A DNA stretch of 64,000 nucleotides, taken from contig JAJTUP010000051.1 of assembly GCA_021399435.1 (NCBI GenBank), positions 248,001 to 312,000 on the forward strand. The letters are read 5' to 3'. Positions 9,975-20,889 of this stretch are shown here, piece by piece (position 1 is the first letter of the stretch; each line of letters starts with the position of its first letter). The DNA is from Diaporthe sp. PMI_573 (taxonomy: Eukaryota; Ascomycota; Sordariomycetes; Diaporthales; Diaporthaceae). A program made the translations under genes and the position numbers. The notes under the pieces were generated by a model. The model was not told the origin of the DNA. It worked only from the letters and a program-made list of their open reading frames with translations, and made no database searches.

Positions 9975-11291
9975 TCAAGACCACACTCTACTGAACCAGT
10001 TCCTCATCCGTGTAGTAGCGTCTCCAACGACTTGGTTCTGTCCCTCCAGCAGAATGAAGTCATGTGCCTCTTCCTCGGCAACCTCGAGCTTCACCTCGAC
10101 ATCTGCGTTCCTAGCCCGAATGCTCTCAGCAATACCAATCCCCTGATCTCTTAGGATCTCATGCTTTCCACAGGTGACGTAGACCTTCCTCGCAATATTT
10201 CCCATCCCATCCAGCCACTTCTCATCCACGTCCGCCGTGAGTGCCCACCCCCTGCCCTCCCGGAACTCCTTGGTCTCAACAAGACCCCGGTTAGGAAACA
10301 GCACACCCATCAAGCCTCCCGGTTTCTCATGGAACATCTCACGGTTGGGGCTATCCATAATCCCCTCACTAATCATATCACACGGCCGCCCGTCGACAAA
10401 AGACCTAGTCAGCATGTTCTGGCTCACAAGCGGGCTGACGAGGAACGCCCCGGCCAGCGGCTCGTCCAGCACGATCCTCTCGGCCAGCGGGTACGGGTGC
10501 AGGAGGTGGCTGAGCAGCTGGGCCGTCAGGTTCCCCCCCGCCGAGTCGCCGCCCACCACGAGCTGCGACGGCCGGATCCCGCTCCGCAGCAGGTGCGCCA
10601 GCCCGGACGCCGCCTGGCACATCTGCGTCGGGAACCGGGCTTGCGGCACGAGGGTGTACTGCAGCACGGCGACGGCGACCTTCTCCTGGCCGCTGCTGCT
10701 GGTGCTGCTGCTGGTGCTGCGCCGCATGTGCCTGTCTGCCAGGATATACGCCTGCAGGCACCATTCCATGTGGCCCGGGATCGCGGGCGCGAAGTAGCCA
10801 CCGCCGTGGAAGAAGTAGACAAACTTGGTCGCCTTGTGGCGGTCACCCATCCAGAGGATGTGGGACCTGCCGTCCGGGAGGACCTCGATGTCCTCCCTCA
10901 GCTGCTCCATGAGCTCCATGTCGCCGGACTCGTGGGCGCTGGAGCGTGTCTTGCGGATCCAGGCTTTATATGTGTCCATTGTGGACGGGCTGAGCAGCTG
11001 GATCTGGGCTGGTGAGAATGTATACAGGAACATGCGGACCGAAGCGCAGGCTATGTATGGTCTCAGCGGCAATCCGCGCCATATTGCCGTGAGACCGCCG
11101 CGAACGACGTTGATGGCCAGTTGGATCGGTGCTGGGCGTAGGTCCGCTGTCAGTCATCGCAGAGTCCTTGGGTAGAATCAATGCAAGTCTGCCAGCTCAC
11201 CCCATATCAGGACCCGGAATGGCAGGTCAATCCACTCTCGCGGTGAGAGGGGCGTTCGGCTGACATATTGTTGCTTTTGGGCCTGTGCCAT
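9975..11291 (-). CDS. Alpha/beta hydrolase fold-3 esterase/lipase
   Basis: Two exons: 11291-11201 and 11146-9975, with a 54-nt intron (11200-11147, GTGAGC...ACAG). The spliced protein has 420 residues and begins MAQAQKQQYVSRTPLSPREW. The oxyanion motif HGGG is at residues 145-148, the nucleophile elbow GDSAGG has Ser233, and the catalytic His is probably in EEEAHDF near the C-terminus, the hormone-sensitive-lipase-like pattern of fold-3 hydrolases. No signal peptide is evident. Family members hydrolyse esters or lactones of small or secondary-metabolite substrates, and some fungal ones act on mycotoxins or plant compounds; nothing here fixes the substrate. The 3' end abuts the broken NLR gene with no spacer. 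Confidence 0.87.
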
Positions 11292-11877
11292 GTTGGTGAT
11301 CGAGCAATCGCGTATGTGGACGACAGAGAGCTGGCCAGCTGCAAGTCCAATTCACAATGGAGCTGAAGAAATATGCTGCTTCAGGAGCCAGAGGGAGGTT
11401 CGAAAGGAATAGATCGAACCGCCAACCTCGGCACGTGCTCGGCTTCATGAGCTCGCCCACTTCGAAACACGCTTGCACTTTTCAGGATACCCATGTAGCC
11501 AATTTTGGAAAGCGATGGAGGTTATTTTGAATTAAGCTTTCCGTCTCTTCAGGGATCATACCACAAGAAGTTCCAGCCACGTTTATCATGCATGCCCCAA
11601 CAAGGTCCACTGCTGTTGCTTCTCCAGCTGAGCTTAAAGGAGATTCGTTCCGCCAATTAGTGCCCAACAATGCGCCTAATACTTTCTTGTGTGAAAGTCA
11701 GGCCCCTTTAGCTAAATGAGAGCATTACCAGGTCAAGAAGCAGGTGGTATCTCCCAGCAACCACCCACGTCAAGCACTTTCATTGTGATGAGAGATAAAG
11801 GCAGAGATTCTAAAGAATGACTCGTGTTGTGATATCCGATTACTAAACTTCGCACCAACCTCGGTATGGATGATAGA
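11292..11877. promoter_or_regulatory. Hydrolase upstream region / GMC gene 3' flank
   Basis: A spacer of 586 bp between two genes on the same strand. It contains the hydrolase promoter and the GMC terminator region. I could not identify individual motifs or another gene. Confidence 0.4.
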
Positions 11878-13979
11878 TCAAGCCCGACGTAGAATCAAAT
11901 CAGCAGCCTATCCCGATATCAGCAACATGTATTTTATGCTCGCACATGGCAATACATATTAAAAAGGGAATATCTTACCTTTTCCCCAACGGCATAGGCC
12001 AGCGCGCTGGTATGCGACCCAGGCACCATGGGCACGATCGAGTTATCCGCCACGCTCAACCTCCTGGTCCCATGAACCCGCAGGTCCGGCCCGACCACGC
12101 CGCCCAGCTCCTTGGGCCCCAGCGCCGCCGTGCCGACCTGGTGCGCCACGTCCGGGTTGATGGCCCCGCGCATCCACGAGCGCATCCCGGCGTCGTCGTA
12201 GATCCGGGGGCTCGTCTCCCGCGGCTGGAGCGCGGCCACCATCGCCTCGTGGCCCATGTACCAGCGGACGCCCTGGAGCAGCTCGATGTTCAGGTCCAGG
12301 TCGAGCGGGTTGCTGAAGGCGCGGTAGTCGATGACGGGGTCGGTGTCCAGGCCGTCGTCGTCCGGCGAGATGTGCACCGTGCCGCGCGAGAAGATGTGCT
12401 GCAGAATGGCTGCGCCCCCCGTCGACCCCCAGAAGAGCGCCTCGAGCCAGGCCGACTCGTGTGACCGCAGTTGCTGGATCAGGACCTCTTTCTGGATAAC
12501 ATAGCCTGCGATGAGCGTAGGGTCCAGACCACGGGGGAGATACTCATCAGGGCCTTGGGCTTGGACTTTGGCAACGAGGGCCTCGGTCTGGTTCGAGAAC
12601 ACAGGGAATGGCAGCCACAGGCCGCTGTTGATATACGCCGTGAGCGGGCCCTTCTTCCCGTTATCCCACTGCCTCTGCGCCTCCATCGCAAAGGTACTGT
12701 TGCGGGTGAGGTCGGCCTGCGTCGGGAACACAGACACGCCAAAGCTGTGCGCGAAGCCAAAGGACGTGTGGCTCTGGAAGTTATGTCCGACGCCAGGCAG
12801 CGCCACGTTGACCTGCACGCCCGCAGCCTGGAGCACATCTTCGGACCCTATGCCGCTGCGCTCTAGGAGCTGCGGTGTGTGGAACGTGCCCGCGGAGACG
12901 ACGACCTCCTTGCGCGCCTTGACGGCCGAGACGGTCTTGGAGCTGCCGCGGGGCTTGTACCGCACCCCGTCGGCGACCCAGACACCGTCCGTGTCGGAGA
13001 GGCCGCCGGTGACTTGGACGACCCGGTAGCCAGCTAGAAGATGGAAATTGTCTCGTCGTCTGGGGCCACGGTCGTAGTGGCCCGTCTTGGCGTATGAGCG
13101 TTTCTCTGTTGCTGGATCAATCGAGTTGGGCGCCCAGACGACCCCGTACTTGCTGCCGTTATTCGCCTCTTTGGGCGAGGCAATTCCAGGGATCTTCTTG
13201 AAGGCATTGAACATACGCTCTATCCAGATGTCAGCTCAGAAGATCGTGCAACGTGAGCAGTCAATGCGACTTGCGTTGAACTGGCCATTGATATGGCCGA
13301 TAGCTGGAGTGGATGGGAGGCGTGCCGCCCGTCTGGTACGCCGCCTCCACATCGTACGTAATGCCAAACGTCTCCTGCATCTCTTGGGTTGGCGGGTGAA
13401 ACGTCACACTCTTCCTGAACGCCGGTAGAAAGTTGTCCCATCCCCATTCGGCAGCGTAGTCCTCCTTGTAATCGCCGGCGACCAGCACCCAGGAATCGTA
13501 GTCCTCGGCAGAGCCACGGTCGAGCAACATCCCGTTGATGGTAGAGCTGCCGCCGACTGCACAGCCCGCTCTGACGGTATGCCTTCGGCCGTCTAGACCT
13601 ACCTGTGGCTCCGTTGTGTCATTATACCAACGTGTAGCCACGGAATATTGATCCGGGCGCGCGACTTGCTTGTCTGGTGTCGTGATAGCCACTATGGAGT
13701 CAGATGAGTCCAGATAGCCGTATTCAATGACCAGAACAGTATCTGCAACATAGTTAGTGCCCGGATACCCTAGGTAGGGTAGTGAATATGTGTACAATCT
13801 CCGCTTTCGGTCAAACGATCTGCCACTGTGAGACCTGCTGTGCCACCTCCTGCAATAATGTAATCGTACTCGTCCAGCAAATCATCCTGCCTCTCGATAA
13901 TGGTAGCTGATGCAGCATGTGCGGGTAGTCCCGCTGCTATCCTTGCGCAAAGGAGGAGAATCCCACCGTAGAAGAACAT
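11878..13979 (-). CDS. Secreted GMC-family FAD oxidoreductase
   Basis: Four exons: 13979-13796, 13742-13275, 13219-11979 and 11907-11878, giving 640 residues. Introns 1 and 3 are GT-AG. Intron 2 (13274-13220) is read as GC-AG with a GCAAGT donor, because that is the choice that keeps frame (QWPVQ-QRMFNAF). The protein starts with a signal peptide (MFFYGGILLLCARIAAGLPA), then the FAD-binding GGGTAG at residues 44-49 and the GMC signature region AGCAVGGSSTINGMLLDRG. Near the C-terminus, VAHQVGTAALG and MVPGSHTSALAYAVGEK hold the usual two active-site positions. The last exon adds AADLILRRA. GMC enzymes oxidise alcohols, sugars or aryl alcohols, often making H2O2 outside the cell. It resembles the aryl-alcohol/glucose oxidase group, but the substrate cannot be assigned. 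Confidence 0.85.
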
Positions 13980-14789
13980 GGTTCGCTTGTTTGTGACGTT
14001 GTTTCCACAACGTAATTCAGTTACAGTACCAAGATTGAACTTTGAAGTTACATTGAACCAGCAATCGAGAGGAACATGCCGATCTTGAGTACATGAATGC
14101 GGTTGAGATCTCATTATTATATTAATGAGGAGGATAAAGTCCCGGGAGAATAGGATTGACCAGAGCGAAAGACGGGTTTCTATTAGTTGTATCGGATGCA
14201 CTGCAGCTTACACGCATCGCTTGTGCGAGCCCCCCACTGATTTTATCCGGGAAGGGCGTTAGCATTCTGTCGTACTACTTAACATATTCCCGTAACAGAT
14301 TCTATCTTGAGGATCAAGTGGTTTAGGAACGCCCCTCCCTCACGTTGCATCTTGGGAACGACAATGCAGCATCGTCTGTTGTTGTATTGGCCAATACATA
14401 ACTGCCAAGCCATTTCCACACGACCAGGTACAATGCACAGTGCAAATCAAAGGGAGGGCCCAGTGCGGAGGAGAGAAGGCTCCTTTCACGGATATCAAAC
14501 CTTTGCTGAGAGCGCATAAGACCGCACATACTTCCTCTAAGGAGTTCTCTAATTGCCAAGGCTTACCATACAATATCTAGTTACCTGTCCTAGCTGCCTG
14601 AAGATTTCTACTGACAAACTCGAGGCTGCGAATGCCGTCAAAAATTGGGGTTATCCAATAGCCGACAATTCAGAACCGGGCACGGCAGCAGATGAAAAAC
14701 TCGCCACGAAGCCTAAGACGACTATTTAATTATCGGGGAATTTCTTTAAGGTTGTTTACCCTAGATAAGATGGTGATGATGAGGTTATG
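13980..14789. other. GMC gene promoter and unassigned DNA
   Basis: The first few hundred bases must hold the GMC gene promoter. The rest shows no coding potential I trust; the overlapping short frames around 14307-14573 on both strands lack family resemblance. Confidence 0.4.
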
Positions 14790-15470
14790 GGAGAGTGTCT
14801 CCAAACGCAGCCAACTCGAATGGCATTGCTCCTACAGTTTCATGCGTTTACAACAACCCGAGAGCATTATAACTGGCCATAGAGGAAGAAAACATCGATA
14901 TGGTCTGGCTTCTGCCGGAGAATGGAGCAAACCCAAGCATTACATCTGTATCGAACCGGGAAACAGCACTGCATGGTGGCCTCGTTCAAAAGTAAACTGC
15001 AATTAGTGTAGTGGAGCTGTTCCTTTAGTTGAAGGCCGATATAAATTTGACGGATAAAAGGTATAGCCCATACTAATATGAGCCATGAGAAGACTAATTC
15101 TAGCGCATAGCTTGCGTTTTGTTTGTCTAAGGGTGGGGCTGCGCTCGCCTTCCGGGGGAGTTAAAGAGCTCTAGCATGTTGCACCAAGCTTGCCAAAAAA
15201 AAAAAAAAACTAGAGGAAAAACAAAACAAAAGCTGGGTCGACGGTATGCAGCAAAGACTCACCAAAGAAGCTCTACTAGATGTTCGTGACGACATAGAAG
15301 GGGTCCCACTCCATATTGCAAGCGAAGAGGGCACAGTCTCAACTGTGCTGGAGTTGCTAAAGGCGGGCGCCTCGCCTACTAAGACGAATGCAGAGGAAAA
15401 GACGCTGCTTCTACTTCGCGGTTTCAGAGTACCATTTCTAAGTCAGGAGGAAATTAATTAAGAGAGGAGC
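14790..15470 (+). pseudogene. Decayed ankyrin-repeat coding DNA
   Basis: Two stretches read as ankyrin repeats. At about 14884-15060 the frame gives IDMVWLLPENGANPSITSVS, then ALHGG, then VVELFL and LKADINLTDKR, with in-frame TAA and TAG stops. At 15246-15461 an open frame gives GVPLHIASEEGTVSTVLELL followed by KAGASPTKTNAEEKTLL, a near-perfect ankyrin unit (x-PLHxAxxxGxxxxVxxLLxxGA). Between them is an A-rich run (15195-15209) and non-coding DNA. This is a remnant of an ankyrin protein, perhaps the C-terminal part of an NLR gene. Confidence 0.6.
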
Positions 15471-15722
15471 TCGGGTCCATTCCGAGACACCACGGTAAGA
15501 ACACAAATATTTGCAGCAGCAAAGAATGGCAGCATTGGCCATGGGAAAATATGGGCAACATTTGCGTGTGATTCTCGGAAAATAATCGAAAGCTCTCAGA
15601 AGTTTATATCCCAGCATACTTGTCCCATTTGTCTACTCATCTAATCTCCTCTCAGCTGCGGTCTTCGACCGCATCAATAACGCGCCCGTTCCCCCTCGCC
15701 AAATGGCCCGCTCCAAAAGCTT

Positions 15723-16318
15723 CTAGCGGGCGGGTGTAGCATTCTGGCACTCGGGGAAGCCCAAGTCAGCCTGGAAGGCGGCCGTGTTGAACTCGGAGTA
15801 GACCGTGTCAATTTGAACGGTATCGGGGTTAGTGTCAAAGTTGATGATGCCATTGATCTCGAACTGGTTGCTCCCGATGCCCGTCGCCCTCCACCGCCAG
15901 CTGATCTTGTCACAGTTGCTGAACACCGCCAGGGTCTCAACGTCAGGCAGCGGCGGGGTCTGGGCCTGGCTATCGATGTAGGCCTGCTTGCTCGGGTAGG
16001 CGGGCTGACCCAGCTGTGGGACACGAGTAAATCGTTAGTGTGACCGGATCTTTACATCAATGAGCTTGGAGTGCATTTTGTACTCACGGGTCGCTGAGAC
16101 AGCGTCAGGATGGAGTCGGAGAGCACTTGAAACTTGTCAGACAAGATTGCTTCGGCGGTGCTGTTAAAATCTGGACCGAGCGGCTTCTCCAAAAGGTACG
16201 TGTAGCCGTTGACGAGGGTGTTGATAGAGGCCTGATTCAGACAATGCTTTGGCGGCCCAATTGGGCCAGCGAGGGCACCGGAGACGAGGGCCAGGACGGA
16301 TGGAATTGAGAAGAGCAT
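15723..16318 (-). CDS. Small secreted NTF2-like protein
   Basis: Two exons, 16318-16088 and 16013-15723, split by a 74-nt intron (GTGAGT...CACAG), giving 173 residues. The first 17 or so residues are a signal peptide (MLFSIPSVLALVSGALAG). The mature part has the pattern of fungal secreted NTF2-like domain proteins: a helical start with LNGYTYLLE-type spacing (NTLVNGYTYLLEKPLGPDFN), Asn-x-Thr glycosylation sites, and C-terminal strands (WRWRATGIGSNQFEINGIIN). Cysteines at CLNQ, NCDK and PECQ could form disulfides. The family has no assigned activity; some members behave as cell-surface or effector-like proteins. Flanked on both sides by decayed ankyrin DNA. Confidence 0.82.
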
Positions 16319-17699
16319 TTTGATCTCTGTTGTGTTTTTTCGGAGGGGAATTTCAAGCAAATGTCTGGGATTGGAGCACCGATGGCAATTCCCTCTGGCG
16401 AACAGGAGCTGGTAGGCGGACAACTTTACTTTTTTGTAGAAGCTATAGTGGGACGTCAATTTGACAACGTGTAGCACGACTGGCGGGTGGCAGCGTATTG
16501 TACGACTTTATACGTGTTTCTCATTTACACTCGGTCTTGCTCTCAAGAGTGACGCATGATAATGTTCAACGTAGGATTCACCCACACATAGTCACCTGGC
16601 TACCCAGCCACTACTGCGACGGGCTCGCATCATGATGCTTGTGATTCAATGTGGGTGAGACCTTGCGTGCTTATTTTCCTGCAAGGACAACCAGCCGCAC
16701 GTTGCCAACGAGGATGTTCCCGGCTGCGCTTCTCGAACCCGGCGTCAACATGCCAAGAATGGCGATTCGGCCGGAAAGCATGAGCCACCTGAATGACCAG
16801 CCACTAGGTCGAGCTTATTGCCAAGCTTTAGCGAGCTGAAGGTTACTCGCCCGCAAATGGTCTGTCTGACTGTGCCTGAATGACCAGCGCCGGAGCCGTA
16901 AGCAGACTGTGGCAACCCAAACCGGCAAATTCAAATGGATCATCATGCATGCATCTTTCCTTCTGGGCTCGTGTCTCGTGTGCAAGCAGCTGCATGTCTC
17001 GGGCCGCATGAAGCTCCTAGTGCAGCCACCAAATTCTTAGCCGCAACATCTAGAGCGGACGGCCGCCTGGAGGTATATGAGGCTGACATAGTGATGGAAA
17101 TATAATGCGTGTGCGGAAGCGAGGGGTCATCGGAAAATTAGACAATGTATTACCCTCACGAAAGTTTGGAGGTCAGCTGAACGTTAAACAGCCCTTGTGA
17201 TCAATAGTACGACGCTGGAAAAGCCTGCACCCTAGGATTGATATAAATGTGGTGACACCTCCCGAAGGAGCCGCTACGTATACTTTTGCAGTGGCTTGTG
17301 ATGTTCATCGTAATGTGCGATCTTATCGCAGGATTGCCAGTGCAAGTTCCACTTGCAGAGTCTTATTTTACGAAGTCTCTAGCCACACATCTTGAGCGGC
17401 CGGCTGCTTGGAGGTATACGAGGCTGACATCGTATTGGAAATAAGATGCGTCTGCCGGAAAACGGGCTTTTCGGAGATTTCGCGAGTTTGTACTCACGGA
17501 GCGTACCCGATAGCTGCACGTGGGATGTCGAGAGACGAGCAATCCGCTTGGCTGTGAGTGATAGCATCTGCGACGTTTGACCACCGCGATCGACCGGGAG
17601 AAACACCGTTTGAGGAGCAACCCTGCGTTATCGAGAACCTCACCCTGTGCTGAGCGAAGCCAAATATTCATAGAATGTCTGGAAAGATCGACTTCCACC
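16319..17699. other. Non-coding region with a degenerate direct repeat
   Basis: The first part is the NTF2-like gene promoter. Two related segments of about 75 bp lie in the same orientation at roughly 17036-17110 and 17380-17455; both read ...GAGCGG.CGGC.GC.TGGAGGTATA.GAGGCTGACAT.. with scattered differences. Their coding sense resembles the start of an ankyrin unit, so they may belong to the relic that flanks this area. No intact gene is seen. Confidence 0.45.
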
Positions 17700-18290
17700 A
17701 TTTAGCTCACAATTTTAGATCGTACTTTATATCATAGACATGAGGCGAGAATTCGGGCCACACCATCATAGATTTAGTCCGGGAGTTTCATGACAGAGAC
17801 GCCGAATTGAAAAATAAAGACAAAAATGGCATGAAGCCGTTGCATGTTGCTTGTTCCAGTCCTTGCCCGGCTACAGTGCTTATTACTGCGTTGTTACACA
17901 CCGGGACCTGCGTCACTGCGACGACAAAGCGGATTGAAACCGGACTCAATTTGATTGTTTTGAACCATCGCAGAATTTATTTCCATCCCAGGGCATTGCC
18001 GATGATTCTGCCCTATATATAGGATGATCAACAGCCCGTGATAGAAGATAGGGGCGACCAGGGAGGTATCGTGGTGGAAGCATTAGCTGGGGCCACGATG
18101 ACGGTTCACGCGGACGAATTGCCAAGCACCTTTGTTGACATTAGATCTAAGGATCATCATGGACCTACTGCTCTCGCCCATGCGATCGCTGGAGAACCGT
18201 CAAGGGAGGTGGTTGTGGTACTGCTGGGCTCGGGTGCTGTATTGCAGCCCGCCGATGCTACAGTCCGCAGAGATAAATGGTCCTAATTAT
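17700..18290 (+). pseudogene. Decayed ankyrin-repeat coding DNA (second block)
   Basis: Around 17775-17930 the frame reads LVREFHDRDAELKNKDKNGM followed by KPLHVACSSPCPATVLITAL, and around 18130-18250 it reads IRSKDHHGPTALAHAIAGEP followed by VVVVLLGSGAVL. Both fit ankyrin units (G-x-TPLHxA and LLxxGA positions). The segments are in different phases, and the chain is broken by stops such as the one after 18019. Together with 14790-15470 this suggests one former ankyrin gene now split by decay and by the small secreted gene, or two independent relics. Confidence 0.55.
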
Positions 18291-18495
18291 GGTATTGCGG
18301 TTAGACGCTCCCGTTTTGATTAGAATATGAATCCGGGGCTTATGTGAGGTTATGCCTTCAATTGAAATATGAATGGGCGCTGAATAGATTCTATTGAATT
18401 ATGCAGACGCTTGTAACAGCTTCCATCTGGTCTGTTATTCTTTCCACGATTGTCCATATTGAAGTCATTTGTGCTGTTACTAGTTACTCAATCAC

Positions 18496-19841
18496 CTAGC
18501 CCACGGTGGCATCGTCGGCACTTATCTGAGCTGTGGACAGCTTGGTTTCTAGTTGCTCTATCTGTACTCTCCCGTCGAAATACAGCCTCCTCACATTTTT
18601 ATACTTCAACACTGGATAAATAAATTAGCGCAAGTTTTAACTCACGATGAGTCCGACGCTACGGACGGGAAACGTACTCAGCTCTTTGAAAGCCTTCTCC
18701 GGGTTCTCCCTAAGCTGTTCTTCCAATTCTTGGGATGTAATAATAGACAGTGTCGGCAAACGTGGCCACTGGGATTGTGTTTGGGGTTGTGGTGCGCTCA
18801 ATTGCTGGTAATTCTCGGGAACCATAGACAAGTTAGACGGACCAGAGATACGGGAATTGCGAATACTCAGGGCACTCGATTTCCGCCTCTCAGAAGCCGT
18901 CACGACCTCAGTAATAGGGAGTTCATCGACAATCAACGACATGCGCCGGCTATGCCGTGACAAAGAGCTGTATATGCTGGCTGTCGAGTCCGAGTACACA
19001 CTAGACGACGGACGCAGGCCGCGCACCTCTTCCTCGGCTGTGGCAATCATCTCTCGCAGCTGGGGACTCTGTTGAGCTTGCATCGCGGTGGAATCAACCG
19101 CGTCAATCTCGCCTGGTAGAGACTCCCACGGCGGCGGCTCATATGACGCCTCATTTTCGGCTTCGAGCCTGGCGATCTCCATTTCCTGAATGCTGGCCTG
19201 ATAGTCGTTTGCGATGTCCTGCAGGTCTATGGAAAGAGACAGGCTTGCTCTGTTTGTGGTCGCCTGCTGGAGTATGTCCCCACTAGACCCCGAGGAACTA
19301 GATGCTCGGCATTATGGTCAGAGCCTTGCCTCCATACGAGCCAGTATGCGGGTAGAGATTTAATCACTCACGATGCTAGGCTTTGTGATAGTTGGATCGA
19401 ACCAATCAAGAGACTCAGATTCGACTTGTATGCTTCCAAAGCAGTTCTGAGAAATATGAACTTGGGTTTGTTCATCACCCATTTGATCCTGCTAGCGAGG
19501 TTGAACTTGGAATTGTTCGGCAGGGCGGAGCCGCCAAAGGAGGACTTCTGGATGCTGTCGATTAGACCAAGGACCTCTGTGAACATGTCCTTTGACACAG
19601 CCATCATGTCCGAGATGGTCTCGGAGCAGTCGGTATAGTTATTCCACGTCATCTCGCTATGTATTTTCTCCATTGTCTGGCTCAAGACGCGAATAATGGT
19701 GCAGAAGGAGCGGATCTCGCGGGCCATGATCAGGGGCTCCTTGCCGGCGGACCCAATCTCGGACGCGACTTGTGAGAGGACCATGGCGACTTTAGTGCCG
19801 GCGCCGATAAGACCGATGAGGCTTGCCGCAAGCTCGGCCAT
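18496..19841 (-). CDS. Protein with fungal NLR-type N-terminal domain
   Basis: Three exons, 19841-19372, 19297-18646 and 18561-18496, giving 395 residues. Introns of 74 nt (GTGAGT...CTAG) and 84 nt (GTGAGT...ACAG) both keep frame. The N-terminal 150 residues begin MAELAASLIGLIGAGTKVAM and continue as four or so amphipathic helices (SQVASEIGSAGKEPLIMARE), like the 'fungal N-terminal domain' found at the head of STAND/NLR proteins and alone in proteins such as the azaphilone-cluster L protein. The middle is Ser/Pro-rich and disordered. The end is a coiled coil (QELEEQLRENPEKAFKEL, then IEQLETKLSTAQ). There is no NACHT or NB-ARC domain, so it may be a stand-alone adaptor. Its downstream neighbourhood is ankyrin relic DNA. 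Confidence 0.75.
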
Positions 19842-20889
19842 GCTTGAAGTCAAGGGTCGTGTAGATAAGCTGGGAAGGAATTGGCGTGGGATGGCTCAGA
19901 CAAGATCTTTTGGATAAAGACAACAAGAAACCGTCAACAGTTGAGTATTGGGCGTGCAGTTGGAGGTAACGAGGAGCCTTCAGTAAGCAGACCTTGGCAG
20001 ACAACCCCAGGGTATATTCAACGGTGACGTTACACAGAGACATGGGCTGTGCATGGGCTGGTGCCTGGCTGTGTATGCATATCGGCTGACATGTCAGCCC
20101 TGCATCTACCACTAGTGCTACCTGGTCGGATCTCAGATGTGATGAGACGACACCCCTTTTTGGTTGGTATTTACAGCCTTGTCGGGGTGCAGAATACATA
20201 GTATGTGGCAAGCAGTTGCTGCCACCGGGGGACCATCAGGACCGTAGTGCTATTTTACTGACCCAACTTCACAGCAGTGATGATGCATACTGATCTAAGA
20301 AGCTTTGATATACTGGAACATCTGCAGCGAAGAGCTTGAGCTATACTCGCACTCAAGGAATCTAATTAATACGTCACATATCAATTTGACGTGAGATTGC
20401 TACGATGTCTTTCTACCTCTCTTCACCAATCGTGTGCGCCCGTGTGTAGCGAGCCTACCACCAGTGAACTCTGATTACACATCAATAGTTGCCATAATAA
20501 TGTCAGATTGGATAATGAACAATACGTATGTATGGGAAGTATCCAATCAATGCTCGTTCCCGGGTGTCCTTTTCCACTTCCTTGACTTCGCACCGCGGCG
20601 CTGCGGCGTGAAGATACCAGTTGCTTGGATGCGCCCCGCCAGTATCTCATGCCGACGTCAGCAGCCGGTACGGGAGTCTGACACTGCAGCATTGTGTACC
20701 AGTGGTGCCTTAGCTAAGAAAAGAACACATGGTACATTGCCATACTTGCCCAAAAAAAAAGCACAAAGAAATCTGTTAGTTGACTACCTGCTTCAATGAT
20801 ACAGGATCAGATCTGCTATGCCAAAATGCCTTCCCAGAACACGCTCAGTGACGCTTCCCCACGTATGACATTTTAACTCATCCCGAAAG
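19842..20889. other. Intergenic, no supported gene
   Basis: The left part is the promoter of the 19841 gene; the right part is the 3' flank of the alcohol oxidase gene. Several short frames occur on both strands (for example 20423-20799), but none has family character or consistent splice sites. Confidence 0.45.

Noticed and set aside
10161..11015. 284-codon plus-strand frame opposite the hydrolase
   Set aside because: Low-complexity Arg/Ala/His composition and full overlap with HGGG and GDSAGG coding sequence on the other strand.
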